Below are positions 1-8,905 of a stretch of 64,000 nucleotides of DNA, piece by piece. The translations under genes and the position numbers were made by a program. The stretch is from RBG-16-66-20 sp964564865 (GTDB taxonomy: Bacteria > Pseudomonadota > Gammaproteobacteria > Burkholderiales > SG8-39). The stretch covers positions 62,001-126,000 of the forward strand of contig CAZMDA010000001.1 in assembly GCA_964564865.1 (NCBI GenBank), read 5' to 3'. Below the pieces are notes generated by a model, which saw only the letters and a list, made by a program, of their open reading frames with translations, searched no databases and was not told the origin of the DNA. The stretch's first letter is position 1, and every line of letters begins with the position of its first letter.

Positions 1-1
1 C

Positions 2-1099
2 GCGCGCGAGCGGGGCAAGCGCGCCGAGCGCCGCTGGAAGGGGGTGCTGTCGGCCTACCAGCAGCAGTTCCCCGCCGAGGCGGCGGAGTTCGCGCGCCGC
101 ACCGCCGGCGAACTGCCGCGCGATTTCCAGGAGCGCGCCCGCGCCATGCTGGCGCAGGCGGCCACCCTCGCCGAGACCATCGCCACGCGCAAGGCGTCGC
201 AGAACGCCCTGGAGGCCCTCGTTCCCGCGCTGCCCGAGCTGGTTGGCGGCTCGGCGGACCTGGCCGGCTCCAACCTGACCCTGGCCAAGGCCTCGAAGGC
301 GGTCGGGCCCTCGGGCGGCGGCAACTACGTCTTCTACGGCGTGCGCGAGTTCGGCATGGCCGCGGTGATGAACGGCCTCGCCCTGCACGGCGGCGTGATT
401 CCCTACGGCGGCACCTTCCTGGTGTTTTCCGACTACGCGCGCAACGCGCTGCGCATGGCGGCCCTCATGGGCCAGCGCGCGGTCTACGTCTTCACCCACG
501 ATTCCATCGGCCTGGGCGAGGACGGCCCGACGCACCAGCCGGTGGAGCATGCGGCCAGCCTGCGCCTGATCCCGAACCTGGATGTCTGGCGCCCCTGCGA
601 CGCGGTCGAGACCACGGTTTCCTGGATCGCCGCGCTGGAACGGCGCCAGGGGCCCACGGCGCTGCTGCTGTCGCGCCAGAACCTGCCCAGCGTCTCGCAC
701 GAGAAGGCCGAGGCGGCGGAGGCGATCCGCCGCGGCGGCTACGTCCTCGCCGACGCGCCCTTCGCCAAGGCGGTGATCATCGCCAGCGGCTCCGAGGTGC
801 AGCTGGCGCTGGCTGCGGCGAAGCTGCTCGAGTTCCCGGTTCGCGTGGTGTCCATGCCCTCGACCACGGTGTTTGACCGGCAGGACGCAGCCTGGCGCGA
901 GGCGGTGCTGCCCAGGGGCATGCCGCGCGTCGCCGTCGAGGCCGGGGTCACCGACGGCTGGCGCAAATACGTCGGCCTGGAGGGGGCCGTGGTCGGCATC
1001 GACCGCTTCGGCGAGTCCGCCCCCGCGGCCGAGTTGTTCAAGCACTTCGGCTTCACGCCGGAGAATGTCGCCAATGCCGTGAGGAGCGTACTGAAATGA
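2..1099 (+). CDS. tkt: Transketolase, C-terminal part (5' end outside window)
   Basis: Thiamine-diphosphate enzyme of the pentose phosphate and Calvin cycles that moves two-carbon ketol units between sugar phosphates in the cytoplasm. The frame is open from the first bases, so about 366 C-terminal residues of a protein usually near 670 are present. They include the pyrimidine-binding part, with the typical GSADLAGSN and the THDSIGLGEDGPTHQPVEH stretch of the cofactor/substrate site, and the C-terminal domain. The stop overlaps the gap start (ATGA), so translation is probably coupled. An internal GTG at 44 is only an apparent start; homology continues upstream of it. Confidence 0.97.
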   Translation, partial: ARERGKRAERRWKGVLSAYQQQFPAEAAEFARRTAGELPRDFQERARAMLAQAATLAETIATRKASQNALEALVPALPELVGGSADLAGSNLTLAKASKAVGPSGGGNYVFYGVREFGMAAVMNGLALHGGVIPYGGTFLVFSDYARNALRMAALMGQRAVYVFTHDSIGLGEDGPTHQPVEHAASLRLIPNLDVWRPCDAVETTVSWIAALERRQGPTALLLSRQNLPSVSHEKAEAAEAIRRGGYVLADAPFAKAVIIASGSEVQLALAAAKLLEFPVRVVSMPSTTVFDRQDAAWREAVLPRGMPRVAVEAGVTDGWRKYVGLEGAVVGIDRFGESAPAAELFKHFGFTPENVANAVRSVLK

Positions 1100-2109
1100 C
1101 GATCAAGGTAGCCATCAACGGCTTCGGCCGCATCGGTCGCAACATCCTGCGCGCCCATTTCGAAAGCGCGCAGCAGCACGACCTCCGGTTCGTCGCCGTG
1201 AACGACCTGGGCGACGCGAAGACCAACGCCCACCTGCTGAAGTACGACACCGCGCATGGCCGCTTCAAGGGCACGGTGGAGGTGAGCGGCAACGTCATGA
1301 AGGTCAACGGCCAGGACATCCAGGTGGTGGCCGAGCGCGATCCGTCGAAGCTGCCCTGGAAGGCGCTCGGCGTGGACATCGTGCTGGAGTGCACCGGCCT
1401 GTTCACCAGCAAGGCGAAGGCGGGCGCGCACCTTGCCGCCGGCGCGCGCAAGGTGATCATCTCCGCCCCCGGCGACAAGGACGTGGACCGCACCGTGGTA
1501 TACGGCGTCAACCACGGCGAGCTGAAGGGCTCGGACACCGTGATCTCGAATGCCTCCTGCACCACCAATTGCCTGGCGCCGCTGGTGAAGGCGCTGGATG
1601 ACCGCATCGGCGTGGTCTCGGGCCTGATGACCACGGTGCACGCCTACACCAACGACCAGGTGCTCACCGACGTGTACCACTCGGACCTGCGGCGCGCGCG
1701 CTCGGCCTCGCAGAACATGATTCCGACCAAGACCGGCGCCGCCGCCGCGGTCGGCCTCGTGCTGCCGCACCTGAACGGCAAGCTGGACGGCTACGCCATC
1801 CGCGTGCCCACCATCAACGTCTCCGTGGTGGACCTGTCGTTCGTGGCAAAGAAGGCGACCACGGCGGAGGAGGTGAACGCGGCGCTGCGGCAGGCCGCCG
1901 AGGGCGACCTGAAGGGAATCCTGGAGTACGCCACCGAGCCGCTGGTGTCTTCCGACTTCAACCACAACCCGGCCAGCTCGATCATCGATTCGCTGCTCAC
2001 CAAGGTCTCCGGCGACACGCTGGTGAAGGTCGCCAGCTGGTACGACAACGAGTGGGGCTTCTCCAACCGGATGCTGGACGTCGCCGTCGCGCTCAACAAC
2101 GCGAAGTAG
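1096..2109 (+). CDS. gap: Glyceraldehyde-3-phosphate dehydrogenase, type I
   Basis: Glycolytic and gluconeogenic enzyme that oxidises and phosphorylates glyceraldehyde 3-phosphate with NAD(P). At 337 residues it is full length. The N-terminal Rossmann motif GFGRIGR is present, the catalytic cysteine lies in SNASCTTNCLAP (Cys155) and the partner histidine is His182 in TVHAYT. It overlaps tkt by 4 bases and is followed 2 bases later by pgk, consistent with one tkt-gap-pgk transcript. No irregularities were seen. Confidence 0.98.
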   Translation: MTIKVAINGFGRIGRNILRAHFESAQQHDLRFVAVNDLGDAKTNAHLLKYDTAHGRFKGTVEVSGNVMKVNGQDIQVVAERDPSKLPWKALGVDIVLECTGLFTSKAKAGAHLAAGARKVIISAPGDKDVDRTVVYGVNHGELKGSDTVISNASCTTNCLAPLVKALDDRIGVVSGLMTTVHAYTNDQVLTDVYHSDLRRARSASQNMIPTKTGAAAAVGLVLPHLNGKLDGYAIRVPTINVSVVDLSFVAKKATTAEEVNAALRQAAEGDLKGILEYATEPLVSSDFNHNPASSIIDSLLTKVSGDTLVKVASWYDNEWGFSNRMLDVAVALNNAK

Positions 2110-2111
2110 CC

Positions 2112-3278
2112 ATGAAGTTCAAGAGGCTGGCCGACCTCGAGCTCCGGGGGCAGCGGGTCTTCATCCGCGCCGACCTCAACGTGCCGCAGGACGCCTCCGG
2201 CGCCATCACCGACGACACCCGCATCCGCGCCTCGGTGCCGGGCATCCGGATGGCGCTGGACCAGGGCGCCGCGGTGATGGTCACCTCGCACCTCGGGCGC
2301 CCGAAGGAGGGCGTGTTCGATGCGCGCGATTCCCTGGCGCCGGTGGCGCGGCGCCTTGGGGAACTCCTCGGGCGCGGGGTCCGGCTGCTGCCGGACTGGG
2401 TGGGCGGCGTCGCGGTGCAGCCGGGCGAGGTGGTCCTGCTCGAGAATTGCCGCTTCAACGCCGGCGAGAAGGCCGACGACGAGGCGCTGTCGAGGAAGAT
2501 CGCGGCGCTGTGCGACGTCTACGTCAACGATGCCTTCGGCACCGCGCACCGCGCCGAGGCCACCACGCACGGCGTCGCGCGCTTCGCCAAGGTCGCCTGC
2601 GCGGGGCCCCTGATGGCGGCGGAACTGGACGCGCTGTCGCGCGCGCTGTCCGACCCGAAGCGCCCCCTGGTGGCCATCGTCGCCGGCTCCAAGGTGTCCA
2701 CCAAGCTCACCATCCTCGCCGCGCTGGCGAAGAAGGTGGACCGCCTGATCGTCGGCGGCGGCATCCTGAACACCTTCCTGCAGGCGAAGGGCTATGCGGT
2801 CGGCAAGTCGCTCGCCGAGGCCGGGCTGGTCGAGGAGGCGAGGAAGATCATGGCGGCGACCGACGTGCCGCTGCCGGAGGACGTCGTGGTCGCCGGCGAG
2901 ATGTCGGCGCGCGCGCGCGAGTCGGTCACCGACGTGCGCGGCGTCGCGGCGGACGACATGATCCTGGACATCGGGCCCAGGAGTGCCGCGGCGCTGGCGA
3001 AGATCCTCGCCGAGGCGGGCACCATCGTCTGGAACGGCCCGGTCGGGGTGTTCGAGATCGACCAGTTCGCCAGGGGGACCGAAGTGGTGGCAAGGGCGAT
3101 TGCGGATTCGAAGGCGTTCTCGATCGCCGGCGGCGGCGACACCATCGCGGCGATCAACAAGTTCGGCGTCGCGCCGAAGATCGACTACATCTCCACCGCG
3201 GGCGGGGCGTTCCTGGAGTTCCTCGAGGGCAAGACGCTGCCGGCGGTGGCGGCGCTGGAGGCGCGCGCGGCGTCCTAG
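2112..3278 (+). CDS. pgk: Phosphoglycerate kinase
   Basis: Transfers phosphate between 1,3-bisphosphoglycerate and ADP in glycolysis. The 388 residues show the family's landmarks: RADLNVP near the start, TSHLGRPKE, the NDAFGTAHRAEAT loop, GSKVSTK and the C-terminal GGGDTIAA nucleotide loop. The ATG at 2112, directly after the gap stop, gives the usual N-terminus; a longer frame from 2052 lies inside gap and is not credible. Its stop codon lies on a CTAG that also ends the opposite-strand cytochrome gene. Confidence 0.98.
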   Translation: MKFKRLADLELRGQRVFIRADLNVPQDASGAITDDTRIRASVPGIRMALDQGAAVMVTSHLGRPKEGVFDARDSLAPVARRLGELLGRGVRLLPDWVGGVAVQPGEVVLLENCRFNAGEKADDEALSRKIAALCDVYVNDAFGTAHRAEATTHGVARFAKVACAGPLMAAELDALSRALSDPKRPLVAIVAGSKVSTKLTILAALAKKVDRLIVGGGILNTFLQAKGYAVGKSLAEAGLVEEARKIMAATDVPLPEDVVVAGEMSARARESVTDVRGVAADDMILDIGPRSAAALAKILAEAGTIVWNGPVGVFEIDQFARGTEVVARAIADSKAFSIAGGGDTIAAINKFGVAPKIDYISTAGGAFLEFLEGKTLPAVAALEARAAS

Positions 3279-3805
3279 GGCCGCCCGAGCATCCGGCGCA
3301 GCGTGGCGTCGCGCAGGACGAAGTGGTGCCACAACGCCGCGGCCGCGTGCGCCGCGGCGAGCAGGAGCAGCGCGTTGCTCAGCACCTCGTGCACTTCCTT
3401 GACCGCCTTGCGGTAAGGCGCCAGGTTCGAGAACACGTCGGGCAGGACGACTCCCAGGAAGGCGACAGGCTCGCCCTTGGCCTGCAGCGCGGCGAGGCCG
3501 GACAGGGGAACCAGCAGCATCAACGCGTACAGCGCGCCCTTGGTCAGGGTCGCGATGCGCCTGGTCCACTGGCTCGCGTCCAGTTCCGCCACCGGATGCA
3601 GCCACCGCCAGGGCAGGCGCGGCACCAGCAGGACCAGCGCCAGCAGGCCGGTGTCGTAATGCAGCAGCTTGAGCACCCGCCGGCCCTCGCTGCCTTTCGG
3701 GAACAGGTCCTCCATCTCCATCAGGGCCCAGGCAAGGACGATCAGGATCGCGGCGCTCCAATGCAGGGCGCGGGAGAGGCGGTCATAGGATTCGCCGGGG
3801 CGCAT
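3275..3805 (-). CDS. Cytochrome b561 family membrane protein
   Basis: Small inner-membrane di-heme b protein (176 residues), expected to pass electrons between quinol and a periplasmic or membrane partner. Four hydrophobic segments are visible. Histidines sit where the family keeps heme ligands: in RALHWSAAIL (His15), LLHYDTG, VKEVHEVL and AAAHAAAALWHHF. It is convergent with pgk and shares the 4-base CTAG with it. A thioredoxin-like gene lies 57 bases upstream on the same strand. The physiological partner cannot be told from the sequence. Confidence 0.88.
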   Translation of the reverse strand: MRPGESYDRLSRALHWSAAILIVLAWALMEMEDLFPKGSEGRRVLKLLHYDTGLLALVLLVPRLPWRWLHPVAELDASQWTRRIATLTKGALYALMLLVPLSGLAALQAKGEPVAFLGVVLPDVFSNLAPYRKAVKEVHEVLSNALLLLAAAHAAAALWHHFVLRDATLRRMLGRP

Positions 3806-3862
3806 ATCCCAGACTAGTCCGCCAGGCCGGCGCCGGCCTGACGCAGATCAAGCCGGCGCGGT

Positions 3863-4222
3863 TCAGGCGTCGCGCGATTTCAGGGCTTGCGGCAGCCCGG
3901 CGATCTCCTCCGGGATCGCCATCGCGGCGCGGTCGGCCCGGGCCAGCGACGCCAGCGTGCGCGCCACCACGCCCTCCTGCGGCATGGTGACGCCGTAGAA
4001 GAGGGGCGTGGCGCCCTTGAACACCGCCAGCGTGGGGAAGGTCTCGATCTCGATGTCGCCCACCAGCGCGCTGTCGTCCTCGACGTCCAGCCAGACGAAC
4101 GTCGCGTCCGCGTTGTCCCGGGCCAGCTTGTCGAAGGTGTCGCGGAACTCGCCGCAGGTCTTGCACCAGGCGGCGCAGAGGCAGGCCACCAGCAGGCCGT
4201 CCGGGTTGCGCTGATCCGACAT
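3863..4222 (-). CDS. Thioredoxin-like protein
   Basis: Short thioredoxin-fold protein of about 119 residues with a redox-active WCKTC motif (Cys20 and Cys23), the cis-proline context IETFPTLAVFKG and no signal peptide, so probably a cytoplasmic disulfide reductase or redox partner. The ATG at 4222 gives MSDQ; an in-frame GTG at 4237 would add five residues. Bases upstream are shared with the start region of pyk, which reads the other way 23 bases off. The C-terminal tail after the fold (IPEEIAGLPQAL) has no function that I recognise. Confidence 0.85.
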   Translation of the reverse strand: MSDQRNPDGLLVACLCAAWCKTCGEFRDTFDKLARDNADATFVWLDVEDDSALVGDIEIETFPTLAVFKGATPLFYGVTMPQEGVVARTLASLARADRAAMAIPEEIAGLPQALKSRDA

Positions 4223-4245
4223 AACGCGATGATACACTTTGGAAA

Positions 4246-5685
4246 ATGCTCCGCAGCACCAAGATCGTCGCCACCCTCGGGCCCGCCTCCTCCGACCCTG
4301 CCGTGCTCGAGCGAATGGTGCGCGCCGGCGTCGACGTGGTGCGCCTGAACTTCTCCCACGGCACCGCGGAGGACCATCTCGCGCGCGCCACGCTGGTGAA
4401 GGAGATCTCGCGCAAGACCGGCCGCACCGTGGGCATCATGTGCGACCTGCAGGGACCGAAGATCCGCGTCGGCAAGTTCCGCGAGGGCAAGGTGACGCTG
4501 CAGAAGGGCCAGGCGTTCATCCTGGACGCCGGCTGCGAGCTGGGCGACGAGCAGCGCGCCGGGCTGGACTACAAGGAGCTGCCGCGCGACGTCGCCGAGG
4601 GCGCGGTGCTGCTGCTGGATGACGGCAAGATCGTGCTCGACGTGATCCAGGTGCGCGGCGAGGAGGTCCACACCGTGGTGCGCCACGGCGGGGTGCTGTC
4701 GAACAACAAGGGCATCAACCGCCAGGGCGGCGGCCTCACCGCGCCGGCGCTCACGCCCAAGGACATCGAGGACATCCGCACCGCCTCGCGGCTGAACGCG
4801 GACTACCTGGCGGTGTCCTTCCCCAAGTCCGGCGCCGACATGTACATGGCCCGGGAGCTGATGCGCGCCTCCGGCGGCAAGGCCTTCCTGATCGCCAAGA
4901 TCGAGCGCGCCGAGGCGGTGATCGAGCCCGCGCTGAAGGAGATCATGAACGCCTGCGACGGCATCATGGTGGCGCGCGGCGACCTCGCGGTCGAGGTGGG
5001 CGACGCCTCGGTGCCGGCGCTGCAGAAGAAGATGATCCGCATGGCGCGCGAGCTGAACAAGCTCACCATCACCGCCACGCAGATGATGGAGTCCATGATC
5101 GCCAGCCCGGTGCCGACGCGCGCGGAGGTCTCGGACGTGGCCAACGCGGTGCTGGACGGCACCGACGCGGTGATGCTGTCGGCGGAATCGGCCAGCGGGC
5201 GCTACCCGGTGGAGGCGATCGAGGCCATGGACCGCATCTGCGTCGAGGCGGAGCAGACGCAGGCGGTCAGCCTGGAGCAGGAGTTCCTCAACCGCGTGTT
5301 CACGCGGGTGGACCAGTCGATCGCCATGGCGGGCCTGTTCACCGCCTTCCACCTCAAGGTGAAGGCGATCGCCACGCTCACCGAGTCGGGCTCGACCGCG
5401 CTGTGGATGAGCCGCCTCAACTGCGGCGTGCCGATCTACGCGCTCACCTCGCAGACCGCGACGCGCTACCGCTGTTCGCTGTTCCGCGACGTCTATCCGC
5501 TGATGGTGAAGTACGTCGGCCACGACCGCGAGGAGCTGCTCGCCGAGGCCGAGAAGGTGCTGGTGGACAACGGCGTGGTGAAGGACGGCGACCTGATCGT
5601 GCTGACCATCGGCGAGCCGATCGGCAAGGCCGGCGGCACCAACACCATGAAGATCGTCAAAGTCGGGGAGCATCGGAGAAAATGA
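4246..5685 (+). CDS. pyk: Pyruvate kinase
   Basis: Last step of glycolysis: phosphoenolpyruvate plus ADP to pyruvate plus ATP. Full length at 479 residues, with TKIVATLGPAS at the N-terminus, RLNFSHG, the K+/Mg2+ site region IAKIERAEAV, MVARGDLAVE and the signature ITATQMMESM. It is divergent from the thioredoxin-like gene. A TACACT -10-like box at 4233-4238 would put the transcript start almost on the ATG, but no convincing -35 was found. The stop overlaps the next start (ATGA), tying the accessory cluster translationally to this housekeeping gene. Confidence 0.98.
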   Translation: MLRSTKIVATLGPASSDPAVLERMVRAGVDVVRLNFSHGTAEDHLARATLVKEISRKTGRTVGIMCDLQGPKIRVGKFREGKVTLQKGQAFILDAGCELGDEQRAGLDYKELPRDVAEGAVLLLDDGKIVLDVIQVRGEEVHTVVRHGGVLSNNKGINRQGGGLTAPALTPKDIEDIRTASRLNADYLAVSFPKSGADMYMARELMRASGGKAFLIAKIERAEAVIEPALKEIMNACDGIMVARGDLAVEVGDASVPALQKKMIRMARELNKLTITATQMMESMIASPVPTRAEVSDVANAVLDGTDAVMLSAESASGRYPVEAIEAMDRICVEAEQTQAVSLEQEFLNRVFTRVDQSIAMAGLFTAFHLKVKAIATLTESGSTALWMSRLNCGVPIYALTSQTATRYRCSLFRDVYPLMVKYVGHDREELLAEAEKVLVDNGVVKDGDLIVLTIGEPIGKAGGTNTMKIVKVGEHRRK

Positions 5686-6128
5686 CCGCCGTCACGCCCA
5701 GAGCCGCCAACCACGCCGCGCTGCCGCCCATGGCCTCGCGCTTCGTCGATGTCGCCAGCCTGCCCTGGGAGCCGACGCGCTTCCCCGGCGTGGACACCAA
5801 GATGCTGATGATGGAGCCCGCCAGCGGCGTGATGACGGTGCTGATGCGCATGGCCCCGGGCGCGAAGCTGCCGGACCACGAGCACGCGCTGATCGAGCAG
5901 ACCTACGTGCTGGAGGGCAGCCTCGTCTGCGGCGAGGGCGAGTGCAAGGCGGGCGAGTTCGTCTGGCGCCCCGCCGGCAGCCGCCACGAGGCCTGGGGCG
6001 GCCCGCAGGGCGGGCTGATGCTGGCAATCTTCCAGGTGCCGAACAAGTTCTTCGAGGCCGACGGCCGCGAGACCGACCTCCTCGGCCAGGACTGGAACGC
6101 CGCCTGGGCGAAGGCGCTGTTCCGCTGA
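5682..6128 (+). CDS. Cupin domain protein
   Basis: A 148-residue single-cupin protein. The metal-binding first motif is visible as PDHEHALIEQTYVLEGSL (two His, a Glu) and the second as GEFVWRPAGSRHEAWGG. Proteins of this kind in proteobacterial catabolic clusters may be sugar-acid isomerases or dioxygenase-like metal enzymes; the exact reaction cannot be inferred. It starts inside the pyk stop (ATGA) and is followed 18 bases later by the enolase-superfamily gene, so it is the first gene of the accessory cluster that interrupts pyk and fba. Confidence 0.8.
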   Translation: MTAVTPRAANHAALPPMASRFVDVASLPWEPTRFPGVDTKMLMMEPASGVMTVLMRMAPGAKLPDHEHALIEQTYVLEGSLVCGEGECKAGEFVWRPAGSRHEAWGGPQGGLMLAIFQVPNKFFEADGRETDLLGQDWNAAWAKALFR

Positions 6129-6146
6129 GCGCCGGCCCCGCCCCGG

Positions 6147-7493
6147 GTGCGATTCCGCGTCACCTCGATTGACCTGTTCGAGCGCGGCGTGCGGCTGCGC
6201 ATGCCGTTCCGCTTCGGCGTGGTGACCCTGACGGCGGCGCCGCAGGCATTCGCGCGGGCGCGCATCCGGATGGAAGACGGCCGCGAGGGCGAGGGCGCCG
6301 CGGCGGAGATGCTGGTGCCGAAGTGGTTCGACAAGAACCCGGCGCTGACCAACGAGGACAACTTCGCGCAACTGCGGGACTCGCTGCGCAAGGCGCGCGG
6401 GGACTACCTCGCGCACGAGCCGCGCAGCGCCTGGGCGCATTCCTCGCCGGGCCGGGGGCTGGTGGAGAACTTCGGCCCGGCGCTGCTCGACCGCGCGCTG
6501 CTCGATGCGCTGTGCCGGGCGCAGGGCGTGTCCTTCTACGACGCGGTGCGGGCCAACCTGCCGGGTGCCGGCGCCGTCGAGGGCATCGACCTGCCCGCGT
6601 TCTTCTCTAGCCTGCGTCCGTCGGGCGCGATCGCCGCGCGCCACACCGTGGGCCTGCTCGATCCGGTCACGGCCGCCGACGCGCAGGCGCGCATCGGCGA
6701 CGGCTTGCCCGAGACGCTCGAAGAGGTCGTGGCGCGCTACGGCCATCGCTGGTTCAAGCTCAAGGTGGGCGGCAGCCTGAAGGCGGACCTGGAACGCCTC
6801 GCCGCCATCGCCTCGGTGCTGGACCGGATCGCGGAACCCTACCGCGCCTCGCTGGATGGCAATGAGCAGTATGAGGACATGGCCGCCGTCGCCGAGCTGT
6901 GGTCGGCGATGTCCGCCGACGCGCGCCTGAGGCGGCTCGTGGACAGCATCGTGTTCATCGAGCAGCCGGTGAAGCGCGACCGGGCCCTGGCCTCCAGGGT
7001 CGAAGGCATCGCCAAGCCGGTGATCATCGACGAGTCGGACGACGCCCTGGACGCCTTCCCGCGCGCGAAGTCGATGGGCTACCAGGGCGTGTCCTCCAAG
7101 ACCTGCAAGGGCCTGTACAAGTCGCTGCTCAATGCCGCCCGCTGTGCGCGCTGGAACCGGGAGAAGGCTGGGACGGACCCCGCCTTCTTCATGACCGGCG
7201 AGGACCTGACCATCCAGCCGGGCCTCGCGCTGCAGCAGGACCTGGCGCTGGTGTCGCTGCTGGGCCTCGCGCACGTCGAGCGCAACGGGCATCATTACGT
7301 GAACGGCATGGCGGACCTGCCGGCCGCGGAGCAGGATGCCTTCCTCGCCGCGCACCCGGACCTGTACGAGCGCAGCCATGGCGCGGTGCGGCCGCGGATC
7401 GCGCGCGGCGAGCTGAGGATCGGCTCGCTCGCCTGCGCCGGCTTTGCCAGCGGCGCCATGCCCGACTGGAGTTCCATGCGGAGGCTGCATTGA
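6147..7493 (+). CDS. Enolase-superfamily (muconate-lactonizing-like) enzyme
   Basis: A 448-residue protein with the barrel landmarks of the enolase superfamily: a KLKVGG Lys-x-Lys at the end of strand 2, then three metal ligands in SLDGNEQY, VFIEQPV and IIDESDD. A lysine in GVSSKTCKG at the strand-6 position suggests the muconate-lactonizing/dipeptide-epimerase-like subgroup rather than the His-Asp mandelate-racemase type. It probably abstracts a proton next to a carboxylate, as a dehydratase, cycloisomerase or epimerase. The start is GTG. The N-terminal part is longer than usual. The next gene overlaps its stop (TTGA). Confidence 0.78.
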   Translation: MRFRVTSIDLFERGVRLRMPFRFGVVTLTAAPQAFARARIRMEDGREGEGAAAEMLVPKWFDKNPALTNEDNFAQLRDSLRKARGDYLAHEPRSAWAHSSPGRGLVENFGPALLDRALLDALCRAQGVSFYDAVRANLPGAGAVEGIDLPAFFSSLRPSGAIAARHTVGLLDPVTAADAQARIGDGLPETLEEVVARYGHRWFKLKVGGSLKADLERLAAIASVLDRIAEPYRASLDGNEQYEDMAAVAELWSAMSADARLRRLVDSIVFIEQPVKRDRALASRVEGIAKPVIIDESDDALDAFPRAKSMGYQGVSSKTCKGLYKSLLNAARCARWNREKAGTDPAFFMTGEDLTIQPGLALQQDLALVSLLGLAHVERNGHHYVNGMADLPAAEQDAFLAAHPDLYERSHGAVRPRIARGELRIGSLACAGFASGAMPDWSSMRRLH

Positions 7494-7957
7494 CGAAGGG
7501 ATTCCGCCTCATCGCCACCAACCACACCAGCTTCACGGTGTCGGACCTGGACCGCTCGATCGCGTTCTTCCGCGACGGCTTCGGCTTCCAGGTGGTGTCC
7601 CGCGCGCCGCGCGACCCGCGCCTGGTGTCGCACATCACCGGGGTGGCGGGCGCCGAGGTGGAAACCGCGTACCTGCGCGGGCCGGGCCACATGCTGGAGC
7701 TGATCGAGTACAAGGCGCCGGCCGGGCGCGGCAGGGTCCAGGCCCGGCCCTGCGACACCGGCTTCGCGCACGTCGCCTTCGACGTCGACAATGTGGAGGC
7801 GGCGATGCAGCAGGCGGTGCGGCACGGCGCCACCGCGGTCGCCGCGCCCTGCGAGATCAACGCCGGCCCGAACAAGGGCCGGCGCATCGTCTACGTCCGC
7901 GACTGGGACGGCGTCACCATCGAGTTCATCGAGTCCAAAGGGGGGAACCATGATTAG
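7490..7957 (+). CDS. VOC / glyoxalase family protein
   Basis: A 155-residue vicinal-oxygen-chelate protein made of two beta-alpha-beta-beta-beta units. NHTSFTVSDLDRSIAFF begins the first and GFAHVAFDVDNVEAAM the second, with HMLELIEYK and DWDGVTIEFIES carrying the glutamates expected as metal ligands. Members include glyoxalase I, methylmalonyl-CoA epimerase and extradiol dioxygenases; which applies here is unknown. The TTG start overlaps the previous stop (TTGA), a pattern also seen for purC in this window. Confidence 0.82.
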   Translation: MTKGFRLIATNHTSFTVSDLDRSIAFFRDGFGFQVVSRAPRDPRLVSHITGVAGAEVETAYLRGPGHMLELIEYKAPAGRGRVQARPCDTGFAHVAFDVDNVEAAMQQAVRHGATAVAAPCEINAGPNKGRRIVYVRDWDGVTIEFIESKGGNHD

Positions 7958-8900
7958 GGCCTTCGTTGCCATTGCACTTTCGTTCTGCGCCACGCTGGCC
8001 GCGGCGCAGGCGTTCCCGGCCAAGCCGGTGACGCTGCTCATCACCTTCCCGGCCGGAGGTCCGACCGACCTCGCGGGCCGGGCGCTCGCCGAGGCGACCT
8101 CGAAGTACCTCGGCCAGCCGGTGGTGGTGGAAAACCGTCCCGGCGCCACCGGGACCCTGGGCGCCGCGGCGCTGGTGAACGCGCGCCCCGACGGCTACAC
8201 CGTGAGCATGATCCCGATCACGGTGCTGCGCCTGCCGCACATGGAGAACGTGGCCTTCGACCCGATGAAGGACATCCGCTACGTGATGGGCGTCTCGGGC
8301 TACGTGTTCGCGGTGATCGTGCGCGCCGACTCGCCCTGGAAGAGCATGGCGGACCTGGTCGCGGCGGCCAAGGCGAAGCCCGGCGAGATCAGCTACGGCT
8401 CGCACGGCATCGGCGGCTCGGTGCACCTCGCCACCGAGGAGTTCTCGGCCGCGCAGGGCATCAAGCTGAACCACATCCCCTACAAGGGCAGCGCCGACAT
8501 GCTGACCGCGATGCTGGGCGGGCACCTGAACGTCGCGGTGGACTCCACCGGCGCGGTGCCGCACGTGGCCGCGGGCCGGGCGCGGGTGCTGGCGGTGTTC
8601 ACCGAGAAGCGCGCCGCCGTCTGGCCCGATGTGCCGACGATGACCGAACTGGGTTACGGCATCGTCTCCACCAGCCCGTACGGCATCGGCGTGCCGGCGG
8701 CGACGCCGCCGGCGGTGGTGAAGGCGCTGCACGACGCGTTCAAGAGGGGCCTCGAGGACCCGATCCACACCAAGATGCTGGAGCGCTACAACCAGCCGCT
8801 GTGGTACCTGTCCTCCGAGGATTACACCAGGTGGGCGCGCGAGCAGTACGAGAAGGAGCGCGCCATCATCGAGCGCCTCGGCCTGTCGAAGAAGAAGTGA
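7950..8900 (+). CDS. Bug/TctC-type periplasmic binding protein
   Basis: A 316-residue solute-binding protein of the tripartite tricarboxylate transporter type. It has a Sec signal peptide ending in LAAAQA, the PVTLLITFPAGGPTDL start of the mature fold, ENRPGATGTLGA, the SYGSHGIGG region and the late IPYKGSADMLTAMLGG segment. It catches an organic acid in the periplasm. No TctA or TctB membrane genes are next to it, as with most such proteins in Burkholderiales. A GGGG stretch lies just upstream of the ATG and its start overlaps the VOC gene. Confidence 0.93.
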   Translation: MIRAFVAIALSFCATLAAAQAFPAKPVTLLITFPAGGPTDLAGRALAEATSKYLGQPVVVENRPGATGTLGAAALVNARPDGYTVSMIPITVLRLPHMENVAFDPMKDIRYVMGVSGYVFAVIVRADSPWKSMADLVAAAKAKPGEISYGSHGIGGSVHLATEEFSAAQGIKLNHIPYKGSADMLTAMLGGHLNVAVDSTGAVPHVAAGRARVLAVFTEKRAAVWPDVPTMTELGYGIVSTSPYGIGVPAATPPAVVKALHDAFKRGLEDPIHTKMLERYNQPLWYLSSEDYTRWAREQYEKERAIIERLGLSKKK

Positions 8901-8905
8901 GCACC

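Noticed and set aside
739..1965. Long minus-strand open frame over tkt and gap
   Set aside because: It lies opposite two clearly conserved genes, has a His/Arg/Ala-rich low-complexity translation and matches no family. Such frames are expected in very GC-rich DNA.
1791..3761. 656-codon minus-strand frame over pgk and the cytochrome gene
   Set aside because: Arg/Ala/Gly-rich translation with no motifs, opposite pgk and out of frame with the cytochrome b561 gene.
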